This document shows positions 52,628 through 60,815 of a DNA stretch of 64,000 nucleotides, piece by piece. Each line of letters begins with the position of its first letter. Position 1 is the stretch's first letter. The position numbers and the translations under genes are program-made. Below the pieces are notes generated by a model. The model was not told the DNA's origin. It ran no database searches and saw only the letters and a program-made list of their open reading frames with translations. Location: NCBI GenBank assembly GCA_035552195.1, contig DASZLU010000158.1:62001-126000 (forward strand), read 5' to 3'. This DNA is from CAIKMD01 sp035552195 (GTDB lineage Bacteria; Pseudomonadota; Alphaproteobacteria; ATCC43930; CGMCC-115725).

Positions 52628-53827
52628 TTACCGCTTGTCCCAGCTGGGCACCGGATAGCGCGGCTTGTTGATTATCTTCTCGCCATAGACCGGTACGACC
52701 TTGCCGTCCTGGATCTGGATGGCGATTTGCGGCACGTCGATCTGGCCGTTCGACGCGAATTTCACATGCGCGTAAAGGCTCGAGAAATCGCTCGCGGCGA
52801 TGGCGTCGCGCACCTTGGCCTTGTCGAGCGAGCCGGCCTTGGCGATCGCCTTGGCATAGACCTCGACATCGGCCGCCGCCGAAGCGGCGTGGTAATCGGG
52901 CTCGTAGCCGAATTTTGCGATATAGGCCTTGTTGAAGGTCTTGTCGTCACCGAAATAATCGTCCTTCAGCGCACCGGTCGGGACCCAGGGAGTCATGCCG
53001 AAAGCGTCTTCGGCATCCTTGTCGAGCGCCTTGCGGAAATCAGCGGTCGGCACGCCGACGGTGAACGACGTCAGGTCCTGGGCGCTGACATTGAGGCTTT
53101 TGGCCTGGCGGATGCTGTTCAGCACCTCGGAGAGCAGCCCGCCCCATAAGACGACATCCGGGCTCTTCGACTTCATCAGCGTCAGTACCGACGAGAAGTC
53201 CGAACTGTTCGCGGCGTATTGCTGATCGAGCACGGTCTCGAGCCCGGCCTTTTTCAACAATTCGCGCGTCCCTTGCGCGACCGAGACATCGAAGGCGTCG
53301 TCGGCGGTGATCAACGCGACGGTCTTCGGCTTGGGATTGAGCTCGCGCATCATCGCGATGGTGCTCGAGAAATAATCTTCGGCACGGGGCAGGGTGCCGA
53401 AGACCCATTTATAGCCGCGGCTGAAGATCTGGCTGGCCGCGCCGCCGCCTTGCACCATCGGCATCTCGAATTTCTCGGCGACCGACGTATCGACCAGCAC
53501 GACCGCGCTCGAATACGAGCCAAGCAGGAAGTCGACTTTGTCCTGCGTGATCAGCTTGGTGTAGAGCTGCACGTCGAGATTGGTGTCGGATTGGTTGTCG
53601 AGAATGTCGAGCTTCAGATTGTACTTCTTGCCGCCGACGGTGATGCCGCCCTTCTCGTTGATCTTGTCGATCGCGAATTGATAGCCGTCGCGATAATAGC
53701 GGCCGGTATTGGCGTCTTTGCCGGTGAGCTGAACGGCGGTGCCGAGGGTGATGTTGTTGGTCTGCGCGAAGGCCGGGCCGGCGCCGAGTGCGGCGACGAC
53801 CGGTGCGATGGCCCAAAGATGCTTCAT
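52628..53827 (-). CDS. ABC transporter substrate-binding protein, branched-chain amino acid (LivK/HAAT) type
   Basis: ATG 53827 starts a signal peptide (MKHLWAIAPVVAALGAGPAFAQ) and a 399-residue periplasmic binding protein of the type I fold: ITLGTAVQLTGKDANTGRYYRDGYQFAIDKIN, LLGSYSSAVVLVDTSVAEKF and TVALITADDAFDVSVAQGTRELL. Ligands of this family include amino acids, amides, urea and aromatic acids. No permease or ATPase genes lie nearby, so it is an orphan receptor using a system elsewhere. Confidence 0.92.
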   Translation of the reverse strand: MKHLWAIAPVVAALGAGPAFAQTNNITLGTAVQLTGKDANTGRYYRDGYQFAIDKINEKGGITVGGKKYNLKLDILDNQSDTNLDVQLYTKLITQDKVDFLLGSYSSAVVLVDTSVAEKFEMPMVQGGGAASQIFSRGYKWVFGTLPRAEDYFSSTIAMMRELNPKPKTVALITADDAFDVSVAQGTRELLKKAGLETVLDQQYAANSSDFSSVLTLMKSKSPDVVLWGGLLSEVLNSIRQAKSLNVSAQDLTSFTVGVPTADFRKALDKDAEDAFGMTPWVPTGALKDDYFGDDKTFNKAYIAKFGYEPDYHAASAAADVEVYAKAIAKAGSLDKAKVRDAIAASDFSSLYAHVKFASNGQIDVPQIAIQIQDGKVVPVYGEKIINKPRYPVPSWDKR

Positions 53828-53915
53828 GATGTCCTCCCTGTACCCAGCCTTTCGCTCGATGATGCCGGTGTTGTGGCGGCTTCGCAAGCGTCCTCGCCTC
53901 GGCTAGCCTGACCCG

Positions 53916-54341
53916 ATGATACGGGTCACGCCGCACATTGCCCTCGATGAGAGCGAGATCGTCGAGCAATTCATCCGGGCGAGCGGTCCCGGCGGCCAGA
54001 ATGTGAATAAGGTCGCGAGTGCGGTGCAACTCCGCTTCGATGTCGACGCCTCGCCGGCGCTCGATTCGGAGACGCGGGCGCGCCTTAAAACGCTCGCGGG
54101 CCAGCGGCTCACCCGCGATAACGTGATCGTCATCACCGCTGAGCGTTTCCGCACCCGCGAGCGCAACCGCGCCGATGCGCTGGAGCGACTGGTGGCGCTG
54201 ATCCAACAGGCGGCGAAGCGGCCCAAGATTCGCCGGCCGACCAGGGTAACGGCGGGCGCGAAGGCGCGGCGCCGCGACGACAAGGCAAAGCGCGGGCAAC
54301 TTAAGCGGCAGCGGCGGTCTTATCCCGGTGAGGAGGGCTAG
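53916..54341 (+). CDS. arfB: Alternative ribosome-rescue factor / peptidyl-tRNA hydrolase ArfB
   Basis: A 141-residue class I release-factor-like protein. The GGQ loop is at residues about 25-32 (ASGPGGQNVNKVASAVQLRFD). The basic C-terminal tail (RRPTRVTAGAKARRRDDKAKRGQLKRQRR) enters the empty mRNA channel. It rescues ribosomes stalled at the end of mRNA lacking a stop codon. Length and tail are as in E. coli YaeJ. Confidence 0.94.
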   Translation: MIRVTPHIALDESEIVEQFIRASGPGGQNVNKVASAVQLRFDVDASPALDSETRARLKTLAGQRLTRDNVIVITAERFRTRERNRADALERLVALIQQAAKRPKIRRPTRVTAGAKARRRDDKAKRGQLKRQRRSYPGEEG

Positions 54342-54375
54342 CCGCCCTTTTTTCCCCCGGGTTTTGTCCCCCGTT

Positions 54376-54404
54376 TTTTGTATCGGTGGTCGCCGGTGTA
54401 TACT
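54376..54404 (+). promoter_or_regulatory. Probable sigma-70 promoter of the HtrA-like gene
   Basis: TTTTGT (54376-54381) and TATACT (54399-54404) with 17 bases between; the start codon follows 27 bases later. The -10 is close to consensus, the -35 poor. Confidence 0.45.
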
Positions 54405-54431
54405 CGGCCATCGCCAATCAAGGAGTCCGGC

Positions 54432-55409
54432 ATGTCATCGCCGAGCGATTGGGAAATTCCGCAGCACGCCCAGCCCCGGCAAGAGGACTGGAATTTCGAC
54501 CTCGACCAGGCGCTTGCCTCCTGTCTGACCGTGCGCGCGGCCATTCCCGCCGACGGCTACACCGCGCAAACCCTCGGCACGGAGCGCGCCGGCAACGGCG
54601 TCATCATCCGCGAGGACGGTGTCGTCCTGACCATCGGCTATCTCATCACCGAGGCCGAGACGATCTGGCTGAACACTTCCGACGGGCGAGCAATTCCCGG
54701 CACGGTACTGGGCTATGACCAGGAAACCGGCTTCGGCCTCGTCCAGGCCCTCGGCCGAATGAAGCTGCCGGCGATGAAGCTCGGCCATTCCGCCACGGCG
54801 CGGCCCGGCGATCGCGTCGTCGTCGCGGGCGGCGGCGGCCGCAAGCACGCGATCTCGGCGAAGATCGCGGCGAAGCAGGAATTCACCGGCTATTGGGAAT
54901 ATCTCGTCGACGACGCGCTGTTTACGGCGCCGGCGCATCCCAATTGGGGTGGCACGGCGCTGATCGGCGGTAGTGGCGAATTGCTCGGGATCGGCTCGCT
55001 GCATCTGCAGCAAGGCGGCGAGAAGGGCACACCCGAGCATCTCAACATGCATGTGCCGATCGATCTCTTGGCGCCGATCTACGACGATCTGCTGACCCTC
55101 GGCAAACCCAACCACCCGCCGCGGCCGTGGCTCGGCCTCTACGCAACCGAGGTCGACAGCAAGGTCGTCGTCGCGGGCCTCGCCAATGCCGGACCGGCAC
55201 GGCGCGCCAATCTCAAGACCGGCGACATCATCCTCGCGGTCGGCGGCGAGGAAATCGGCGATCTCGCCGGGCTCTATCGCAATATCTGGCGGCAGGGAAA
55301 AGCAGGCGTCGATGTGTCGTTGCTCGTCTATCGCGACGGCAAGACCATCGATCTGCATGTGCATTCGGCGGATCGCGCGCGCTTCTTGAAAGCGCCAAGC
55401 ATCCACTAG
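54432..55409 (+). CDS. HtrA-like S1C/PDZ protein with a lost catalytic triad
   Basis: ATG 54432 behind AAGGAG; 325 residues without signal peptide. Trypsin-like domain (about 40-215) then one PDZ domain (about 220-310: RPWLGLYATEV, ANLKTGDIILAVGGEEIGDLAGLYR). All three catalytic places are altered: the His motif reads GVVLTIGYLI instead of TNAHVI, the Asp motif DQETGFGLVQA instead of DxxTDLALL, and the Ser motif PNWGGTALIG instead of GNSGGPL. It is therefore a pseudoprotease, probably a scaffold or chaperone. I recall similar proteins with the same NWGGTA motif in other alphaproteobacteria, so this is inherited, not recent decay. Confidence 0.85.
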   Translation: MSSPSDWEIPQHAQPRQEDWNFDLDQALASCLTVRAAIPADGYTAQTLGTERAGNGVIIREDGVVLTIGYLITEAETIWLNTSDGRAIPGTVLGYDQETGFGLVQALGRMKLPAMKLGHSATARPGDRVVVAGGGGRKHAISAKIAAKQEFTGYWEYLVDDALFTAPAHPNWGGTALIGGSGELLGIGSLHLQQGGEKGTPEHLNMHVPIDLLAPIYDDLLTLGKPNHPPRPWLGLYATEVDSKVVVAGLANAGPARRANLKTGDIILAVGGEEIGDLAGLYRNIWRQGKAGVDVSLLVYRDGKTIDLHVHSADRARFLKAPSIH

Positions 55410-55558
55410 AGGCTGTCAGGGGGCGCCCGCCCGCCGTGCACCGCCTCTCGCGCTAGAATGGGACGCGCCTAGAATTGAACCCGCAGGTTGCGTCGCAGAG
55501 CGATGGTGCGAAGAAGAGCGGCCGGCCGCCTCGCGCCCGGACGATCTTAACGCGGGGA

Positions 55559-56905
55559 CTACCCGCGGCGGAGATTGCGGACGTCGCGCATCTCGGCGCC
55601 TTCGAACTGGGCGCGGGTCGCGGTCGCATCCTTGAAATTCGCGTTGTGCAGATCGGCATCGCGCAGATCGGCATGATCGAGAATCGCACCGGTCAGGTCG
55701 GCGCTGGCGAGCTTCGCCTGGCGGAGCTGAGCGGCGCTGAGATCAGCGCCTTTGAGCTTGGCGCCTTCGAGATTGGCAGGGAAATCGTATTTCCGGTCGC
55801 CGACATTCTCGAGCGGCATGAGATTGGCCTGCGACAGTGTCGCGCCCGAGAGATGCGCACGCACCAGTTTGGCGCCGCGCAGATCGGCGCCGTCGAGCCG
55901 CGCGTCGCGCAGATCGGCGAGCGAAAGATCGCACATCGCCAGCGAAGCGCGCGACAGATCGGCGCCGCGCAGCACGGCGCGGGCGAGGACGCCCAGTGCC
56001 AGTTTCGCATTGCCGAGCGCACAGCCCGAGAGGTCGTAATCGCTGAGGACGGCGCGCTTGCCTTCCTTGCCGTGGCTGTCGAGCCACAGCTGATGGTCGC
56101 GCAGGACGTCCTGCAGCTCTTTGGCGGTGAGCTTGTTGAGGTTGATGCCCTGCAGATCTTCGGTTGTCGCTGCCGTGGCGAGCAATTCGCGATCGAGGAT
56201 CGCGCCGCTGACATCGACGCCGCGCAGCTCGGCGCCGACGAGCTTCGCATTCGAGAGGATCGCGCCGCGCAGGGTCGCGCCGCAGAGATTGGCGCCGCTG
56301 AGATCGGCATGTTCCAGCACCGCGCCGGTGATATTGGCGTGGCGCAGATCAGCGCCGCAGAGGTCGGTGTTGGACAGGACCGCATCGGTCAGATCGGCGC
56401 GGATGAAGGCAGCGCCTCTGAGATTGGCGCCGGTGAAATCGCAATCGTGCGCTTCGATCGACGAGAGATCGGTGCGCGGCGTGTCGTCGACTGCGCGGCC
56501 CGCTTCGATCCGGTCGAGCCCGACGGGCGGGACCTTGCTCATATTCGCTTCGGGCAACTTGGCGTTGTTGAGCTGAGCGCCGCGCAAGCAACTCGAGCGC
56601 AAATCGGCGCCGGTGAGATCGGCACCGTTGAGATTGGCGGCGCGCAGGTCGGCGGTCGGCATCTTCGCCTGACGGAGCACGGTGTTCTTGAGGATCGCGC
56701 GATGCAGCCGCGCGCCGGTGAGATCGGCGCCGCTCAGATCGTGCTCGCTGAGATCGGCAGAAGAAAGATCGTAATAAGCCAACACGGCGCGCCGACCAGC
56801 GGCTTCGCGCGCGAGATAAAGTTCATGAAGCTGCAGAATTTGCCGCAATTCTTGCGGCGTCAGCTGACGCAGCTCGCCCAGACCGAGGTTAGAATTTCCG
56901 TCCAT
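55559..56905 (-). CDS. Pentapeptide-repeat protein with duplicated helical caps
   Basis: A 448-residue protein with dozens of A(D/N)LxG-type pentapeptides that should form two right-handed quadrilateral beta-helices, at about 48-240 and 290-440. Each is preceded by the same helical segment: residues 12-48 (LRQLTPQELRQILQLHELYL, then GRRAVLAYYDLS) and 256-293 (LNKLTAKELQDVLRDHQLWL, then GKRAVLSDYDLS). So the gene arose by internal duplication of a cap-plus-solenoid module. No signal peptide. Known pentapeptide proteins mimic DNA or act as scaffolds; function here unknown. Monocistronic. Confidence 0.92.
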   Translation of the reverse strand: MDGNSNLGLGELRQLTPQELRQILQLHELYLAREAAGRRAVLAYYDLSSADLSEHDLSGADLTGARLHRAILKNTVLRQAKMPTADLRAANLNGADLTGADLRSSCLRGAQLNNAKLPEANMSKVPPVGLDRIEAGRAVDDTPRTDLSSIEAHDCDFTGANLRGAAFIRADLTDAVLSNTDLCGADLRHANITGAVLEHADLSGANLCGATLRGAILSNAKLVGAELRGVDVSGAILDRELLATAATTEDLQGINLNKLTAKELQDVLRDHQLWLDSHGKEGKRAVLSDYDLSGCALGNAKLALGVLARAVLRGADLSRASLAMCDLSLADLRDARLDGADLRGAKLVRAHLSGATLSQANLMPLENVGDRKYDFPANLEGAKLKGADLSAAQLRQAKLASADLTGAILDHADLRDADLHNANFKDATATRAQFEGAEMRDVRNLRRG

Positions 56906-56991
56906 TTCGGCATTAAAACCGAAGACCTCTTACCAAGCCCTAAAGGAAAAGCTTGGATTTTCCGTAAGTTGTGGTGGGCTGTCGCGATCTT

Positions 56992-57921
56992 TCAGCCAGC
57001 GGAACGATGTGCGGCGACGAGGGCAAGCCACGGCGGCAGCGCGTCGAGCTGGCGTCGCAGCGCGTCGCAGCTATCGGTCGGCAAGGGCAAAAGCGGCGGC
57101 AAAGCCGTGCGCCAACCGGCACGATCCGTCATCTGCGCCAGTATTTCCTTTTGCGCCTGCGGGGTTGGGTAATGATCGAAGGTTTCCCGCAACGCGGTTA
57201 ACGCTTTCTGCATCTCGTCGGCTTCGCCGCTCTCCCGTTTTTGAAAGACAGCCCCGGCGAGCGGCGCGGTGATGTTGATCGTCGCCGAGATGCAGCCCTG
57301 GCCCCCGGCGCGCAGGGTCTCGAGAAGGAAGCGCTCGGTTCCGGAAAAAATCGCCAGCCCGGGAAAGCGCTCGATCAGCGATTTCGTGGTCGCCCAATCG
57401 CCGGCGCCGTTCTGCACGCCGGCGATGACCGCGCCGAATTGCCCCTGCAGCCGCGTGATCAGCGCATCGGTGATCGGCGAACCCGAGGCTTGCGGCCGAT
57501 GGTGCAGCACGGCCCGCAACCCCGGCGCACCGGCGCGTTCGATCAGCGACGCGTAGAAACGGAAGAGCGCCTCTTCACCCGTGTCGCGATAATAGAAAGG
57601 CGGTAGCAGCAACACGCCGGCGGTGCCCGCGGCGGCGATCGCTTTGGTCAAGGTCACTGCTTCATCGAGCGCACAGGAACCGCCGCCGATGATCATCCGC
57701 GACAGCGGCAGGCCGGCCGCACCCGCTGCCTCGATCATGCCGAGGCGTTGGCGCAGCGAGAGCGAATTCGCCTCGCCGGCGGTCGCCAGCATGACAAGGC
57801 CGTTGCAGCCGTGGTTCAGCAGCCAACGTCCATGCGCAATGAGGGTCTTCGTGTCGGGCTCAAGCGCGTCTGTGAAGGGCGTCACCAAGGCGGCTAAGAC
57901 GCCGTACGGCAAATCGGTCAT
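56992..57921 (-). CDS. DapA/NanA (dihydrodipicolinate synthase) family protein lacking the Schiff-base lysine
   Basis: A 309-residue TIM-barrel protein: YGVLAALVTPFTD, LVMLATAGEANSLS (in place of GTTGE), MIIGGGSCALDEAV and GVLLLPPFYYRDTGEE. The catalytic strand reads VIAGVQNGAGDW where family members have a lysine (VxGxKDSSGD), so the Schiff-base Lys is Gln. The Tyr of YNxP is His (LHHRPQASG). The remaining fold is intact, and the C-terminus is complete. It cannot act as an ordinary pyruvate aldolase; it may be a regulator, a non-covalent enzyme or a decayed copy. Divergent from the NadQ-like gene. Confidence 0.85.
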   Translation of the reverse strand: MTDLPYGVLAALVTPFTDALEPDTKTLIAHGRWLLNHGCNGLVMLATAGEANSLSLRQRLGMIEAAGAAGLPLSRMIIGGGSCALDEAVTLTKAIAAAGTAGVLLLPPFYYRDTGEEALFRFYASLIERAGAPGLRAVLHHRPQASGSPITDALITRLQGQFGAVIAGVQNGAGDWATTKSLIERFPGLAIFSGTERFLLETLRAGGQGCISATINITAPLAGAVFQKRESGEADEMQKALTALRETFDHYPTPQAQKEILAQMTDRAGWRTALPPLLPLPTDSCDALRRQLDALPPWLALVAAHRSAG

Positions 57922-58005
57922 GCTACATACCTCGCGGCGCTATCTTGTGACACAATGCGCGCGCCCGGAAGGGCGAAGAGGCGAGAGACGGCAAAGAGGC
58001 AGAGG

Positions 58006-58929
58006 GTGAGCGTTTCGGAAAGCGGCGCGATCGAGATCGACCTGACCGCCGTGCTGGTCGCGGCGACGGAGGACGAGCCGCGCGTGCTGACCATCCAGGA
58101 CGGGCGCGCGCTGCCGTCCGGTCCGTTCGAATCCGGCCATCGCTCGCTGCAGACGGGCTTGCGCTCCTGGGTCGAGCGGCAAACCCATCACCCGCTCGAT
58201 TATGTCGAGCAGCTCTACACTTTCGCCGATCGTGATCGCACGCTCGACGGCGCGCGCGTCATCGCCATCTCCTATCTCGGCCTGACGCGCGAAGCCAAGG
58301 CGACGGGCGAACAGGATCCCGGCTGGCGCAATTGGTATCGCTATCTGCCGTGGGAAGATTGGCGCGAAGGCCCGCCGGCATTCATGCCGACGGTCGAGAA
58401 ACGCCTCGGTGCCTGGGCCGCGTCGGCGAGCGATCTGCCGCAGCGCCGCGCGCGACAGCAGCGCGTCGCCGCGGCGTTTGCCGTTTCCGACAAGCACTGG
58501 AACGAGGAGCTGGTGCTGCAACGCTATGAGCTGCTCTACGAGGCGCAGCTCGTGCCCGAAGCCGGCCGCGCCAAATCGATTCCCGATCCGCTGCCGGGCG
58601 AGCCGATGATGCATGACCATCGCCGCATCCTTGCCACGGGCCTCGCCCGATTGCGCGCGAAAATCAAATATCGTCCCGTCGTGTTCGAGCTCATGCCCGA
58701 AAGCTTCACGCTGCTCGATCTGCAGCGCGCGGTCGAGGCGCTCGCCGGCCTGCGCCTTCACAAGCAGAATTTCCGCCGCTTGATCGAGCAGCAAGGCCTC
58801 GTCGAAGAGACCGGCAAGGTCTCGACCGAAACCGGCGGCCGGCCGGCGAAGCTGATGCGTTTCCGCCGCGAGGTGCTCTTGGAGCGCGCGATCTCCGGCG
58901 CACGCCTGCCGGTCGTGCGCTCGGCTTAG
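58006..58929 (+). CDS. nadQ: NadQ-like NAD biosynthesis regulator (Nudix-like domain plus winged helix)
   Basis: GTG 58006 is 6 bases after AAGAGG and gives 307 residues beginning at the conserved part; an ATG at 57955 would add 17 basic residues. N-terminal Nudix-like domain (IDLTAVLVAATEDEPRVLTI, ISYLGLTRE, WYRYLPWEDW) without a Nudix catalytic box, then a C-terminal winged helix (about 215-285: LARLRAKIKYRPVVFELMPESFTLLDLQRAVEALAG, QNFRRLIEQQGLV). This is the COG4111 plan, which I recall as NadQ, repressor of nadABC in alphaproteobacteria. nadAB lie 4 kb downstream. Confidence 0.75.
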   Translation: MSVSESGAIEIDLTAVLVAATEDEPRVLTIQDGRALPSGPFESGHRSLQTGLRSWVERQTHHPLDYVEQLYTFADRDRTLDGARVIAISYLGLTREAKATGEQDPGWRNWYRYLPWEDWREGPPAFMPTVEKRLGAWAASASDLPQRRARQQRVAAAFAVSDKHWNEELVLQRYELLYEAQLVPEAGRAKSIPDPLPGEPMMHDHRRILATGLARLRAKIKYRPVVFELMPESFTLLDLQRAVEALAGLRLHKQNFRRLIEQQGLVEETGKVSTETGGRPAKLMRFRREVLLERAISGARLPVVRSA

Positions 58930-59012
58930 GCCAGGCTCGGAAGGGTGCGACTTAATGGGGCGGCAACGAGACCTTAAACAAATCAGGGGATGGTCGCCGG
59001 TGACGGACACAA

Positions 59013-60815
59013 ATGATCTGGCGGCACAACAGCACCGTAGGCCCGCTTGGGCGCCACAACCTCGTTAAGCATATCATCCTCGGCGTCGGCGGTATCGTCA
59101 TCGCCCTGATGTGGCTGGCGGTGTTGGTGTCGGCGCAGCAAGCGCAGCAGGCTGCCGTGCAGCAAGCGCGCTCGAACAGCGCAAATTTGGCGGCGGCCTT
59201 CAGCGAAGAAGTCTCGCACACGCTCGACGGCATTTCCGGCGTCATGGAGGCCGTCGCCGCGCGCATGCGCGCCAAGGGCTCAAGCTTCGATATTCACGAT
59301 TGGGCAGGCGAGATTCCGCTGCTGTCGCAAGCAACGATACAAGGCTCGATCATCGGGCCCGATGGCTATCTCAAATCGACCACGCTCGGTCTTCCGCCGG
59401 AGCCGGTCAATCTCAGCGATCGTGAACATTTCCGCATTCACCTCGATGGCGGGTTCCCCGGCGTCTTTATCAGCAAGCCTGTGATAGGTCGGGTTTCCGG
59501 CCAAGCCTCGATCCAGATTTCCCGTCGTGTCGATAACGAGGATGGGAAATTTCTCGGCGTCATTGTGTTTTCGGTCGCGCCGGCAAATCTTACCAGCCTC
59601 GTTTCTTCGATCGATATCGGTACCGACGGCACGATTGCGCTGGTCGGGCTCGATGATGTCGTACGCGCGCGCTTCAGCAAGACGCACCCCGACGGCCTCG
59701 ACGGCGTCGGCGAGTCGATCGCCGGTACCCCACGGCCCGCGGCCGTCGCTCCCGGCGAGCACGGCTTCTATACGCGTATGAGCGTGATCGACGGAATCGC
59801 GCGACTCTTTGCGTATCAGCGGCTCAAGACGTTTCCGCTGGTCGTCACAGTCGGGATTCCCCTCACCGATGTCTTCGCGGCCTCGGCCGCGCATACGCTG
59901 ACCCTCTTTGCCCTGGCTGCGGCGGCGACGTTGCTGCTCGTGATCCTCGGCCTTTATCTCATTCGCGAAAGCCGCTTTCGCGCTCTGCGCGAGATCGAAC
60001 TCGCGGATCAGCATGCGCAGCTCGAGGCCATTAACAGCGAACTCGTCGCCAGCAAGGAAATGGCCGAAGCCGCCAGTCGCGCGAAATCCGTTTTCCTCGC
60101 CAATATGACGCACGAGTTGCGTACGCCACTGAATGCGATCATCGGCTTCTCACAGCTGATCAAAGATCAAGTGATGGGCCCGATCGAGAACAAAACCTAT
60201 CCCGACTACGCGACCGATATCTTCCTGTCCGGCCAGCGGTTGCTTACCATGATCAACAATGTCCTCGATCTGTCGCGGATCGACGCGGGTGGCGTTGTGA
60301 TCGAGGACGATTGCATCGGCGTCGGCGAAATCTTGAACAAGGTTGCCGGCCAGCGTAGTGCCGATCTCGAACGCAAGCGACTGGTTCTGGCGCTCGACAT
60401 TGCCGACGGCTTACCGCAATTGCGCGCCGATCGTCTCAAGCTAAAGCAAGTACTCGCCAATCTCTTAGCCAACGCCATCAAATTCTCGCAAGAAGGCGGG
60501 CGTATCGTGATGCGCGCCGCCATTGAGCGCGGCGGCGACCTTGTCCTGACAATTGTCGATCAAGGCATCGGGATGATGGTCGAGGACATATCCGTCGCGT
60601 TGCAACATTTCGAACAGGTCGACGGTACGCTCACCAAGCGCTACGAGGGACTCGGTGCCGGCTTGCCCTTGGCCAAGCGCCTCATTGAGCTCCATGGCGG
60701 CGCCATTGCCATCGAAAGTACGCAAGGTGTCGGCACGACGGTGCGCGTTACGTTGCCGCGCGAAAGATTGATCGCGCTCGAAAGTCTGGCGTCGGCGATC
60801 GATACCGCGGCCTAA
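59013..60815 (+). CDS. Membrane sensor histidine kinase with periplasmic Cache-type domain
   Basis: A 600-residue kinase. Membrane spans at about 18-40 and 294-317 enclose a periplasmic dCache/PDC sensor (45-290; SDREHFRIHLDG and GVFISKPVIGRVSGQASIQISRRV are typical). A short coiled coil leads to the HisKA domain with phosphoacceptor His367 (NMTHELRTPLNAIIGFSQ) and the ATPase domain (N box NLLANAIKFS, G1 DQGIGM, G2 GLGAGLPLAKRL). The G1 aspartate and N-box asparagine are present, so it should be active. No response regulator gene is near; the signal is unknown. It ends overlapping the convergent gene by 4 bases. Confidence 0.93.
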   Translation: MIWRHNSTVGPLGRHNLVKHIILGVGGIVIALMWLAVLVSAQQAQQAAVQQARSNSANLAAAFSEEVSHTLDGISGVMEAVAARMRAKGSSFDIHDWAGEIPLLSQATIQGSIIGPDGYLKSTTLGLPPEPVNLSDREHFRIHLDGGFPGVFISKPVIGRVSGQASIQISRRVDNEDGKFLGVIVFSVAPANLTSLVSSIDIGTDGTIALVGLDDVVRARFSKTHPDGLDGVGESIAGTPRPAAVAPGEHGFYTRMSVIDGIARLFAYQRLKTFPLVVTVGIPLTDVFAASAAHTLTLFALAAAATLLLVILGLYLIRESRFRALREIELADQHAQLEAINSELVASKEMAEAASRAKSVFLANMTHELRTPLNAIIGFSQLIKDQVMGPIENKTYPDYATDIFLSGQRLLTMINNVLDLSRIDAGGVVIEDDCIGVGEILNKVAGQRSADLERKRLVLALDIADGLPQLRADRLKLKQVLANLLANAIKFSQEGGRIVMRAAIERGGDLVLTIVDQGIGMMVEDISVALQHFEQVDGTLTKRYEGLGAGLPLAKRLIELHGGAIAIESTQGVGTTVRVTLPRERLIALESLASAIDTAA

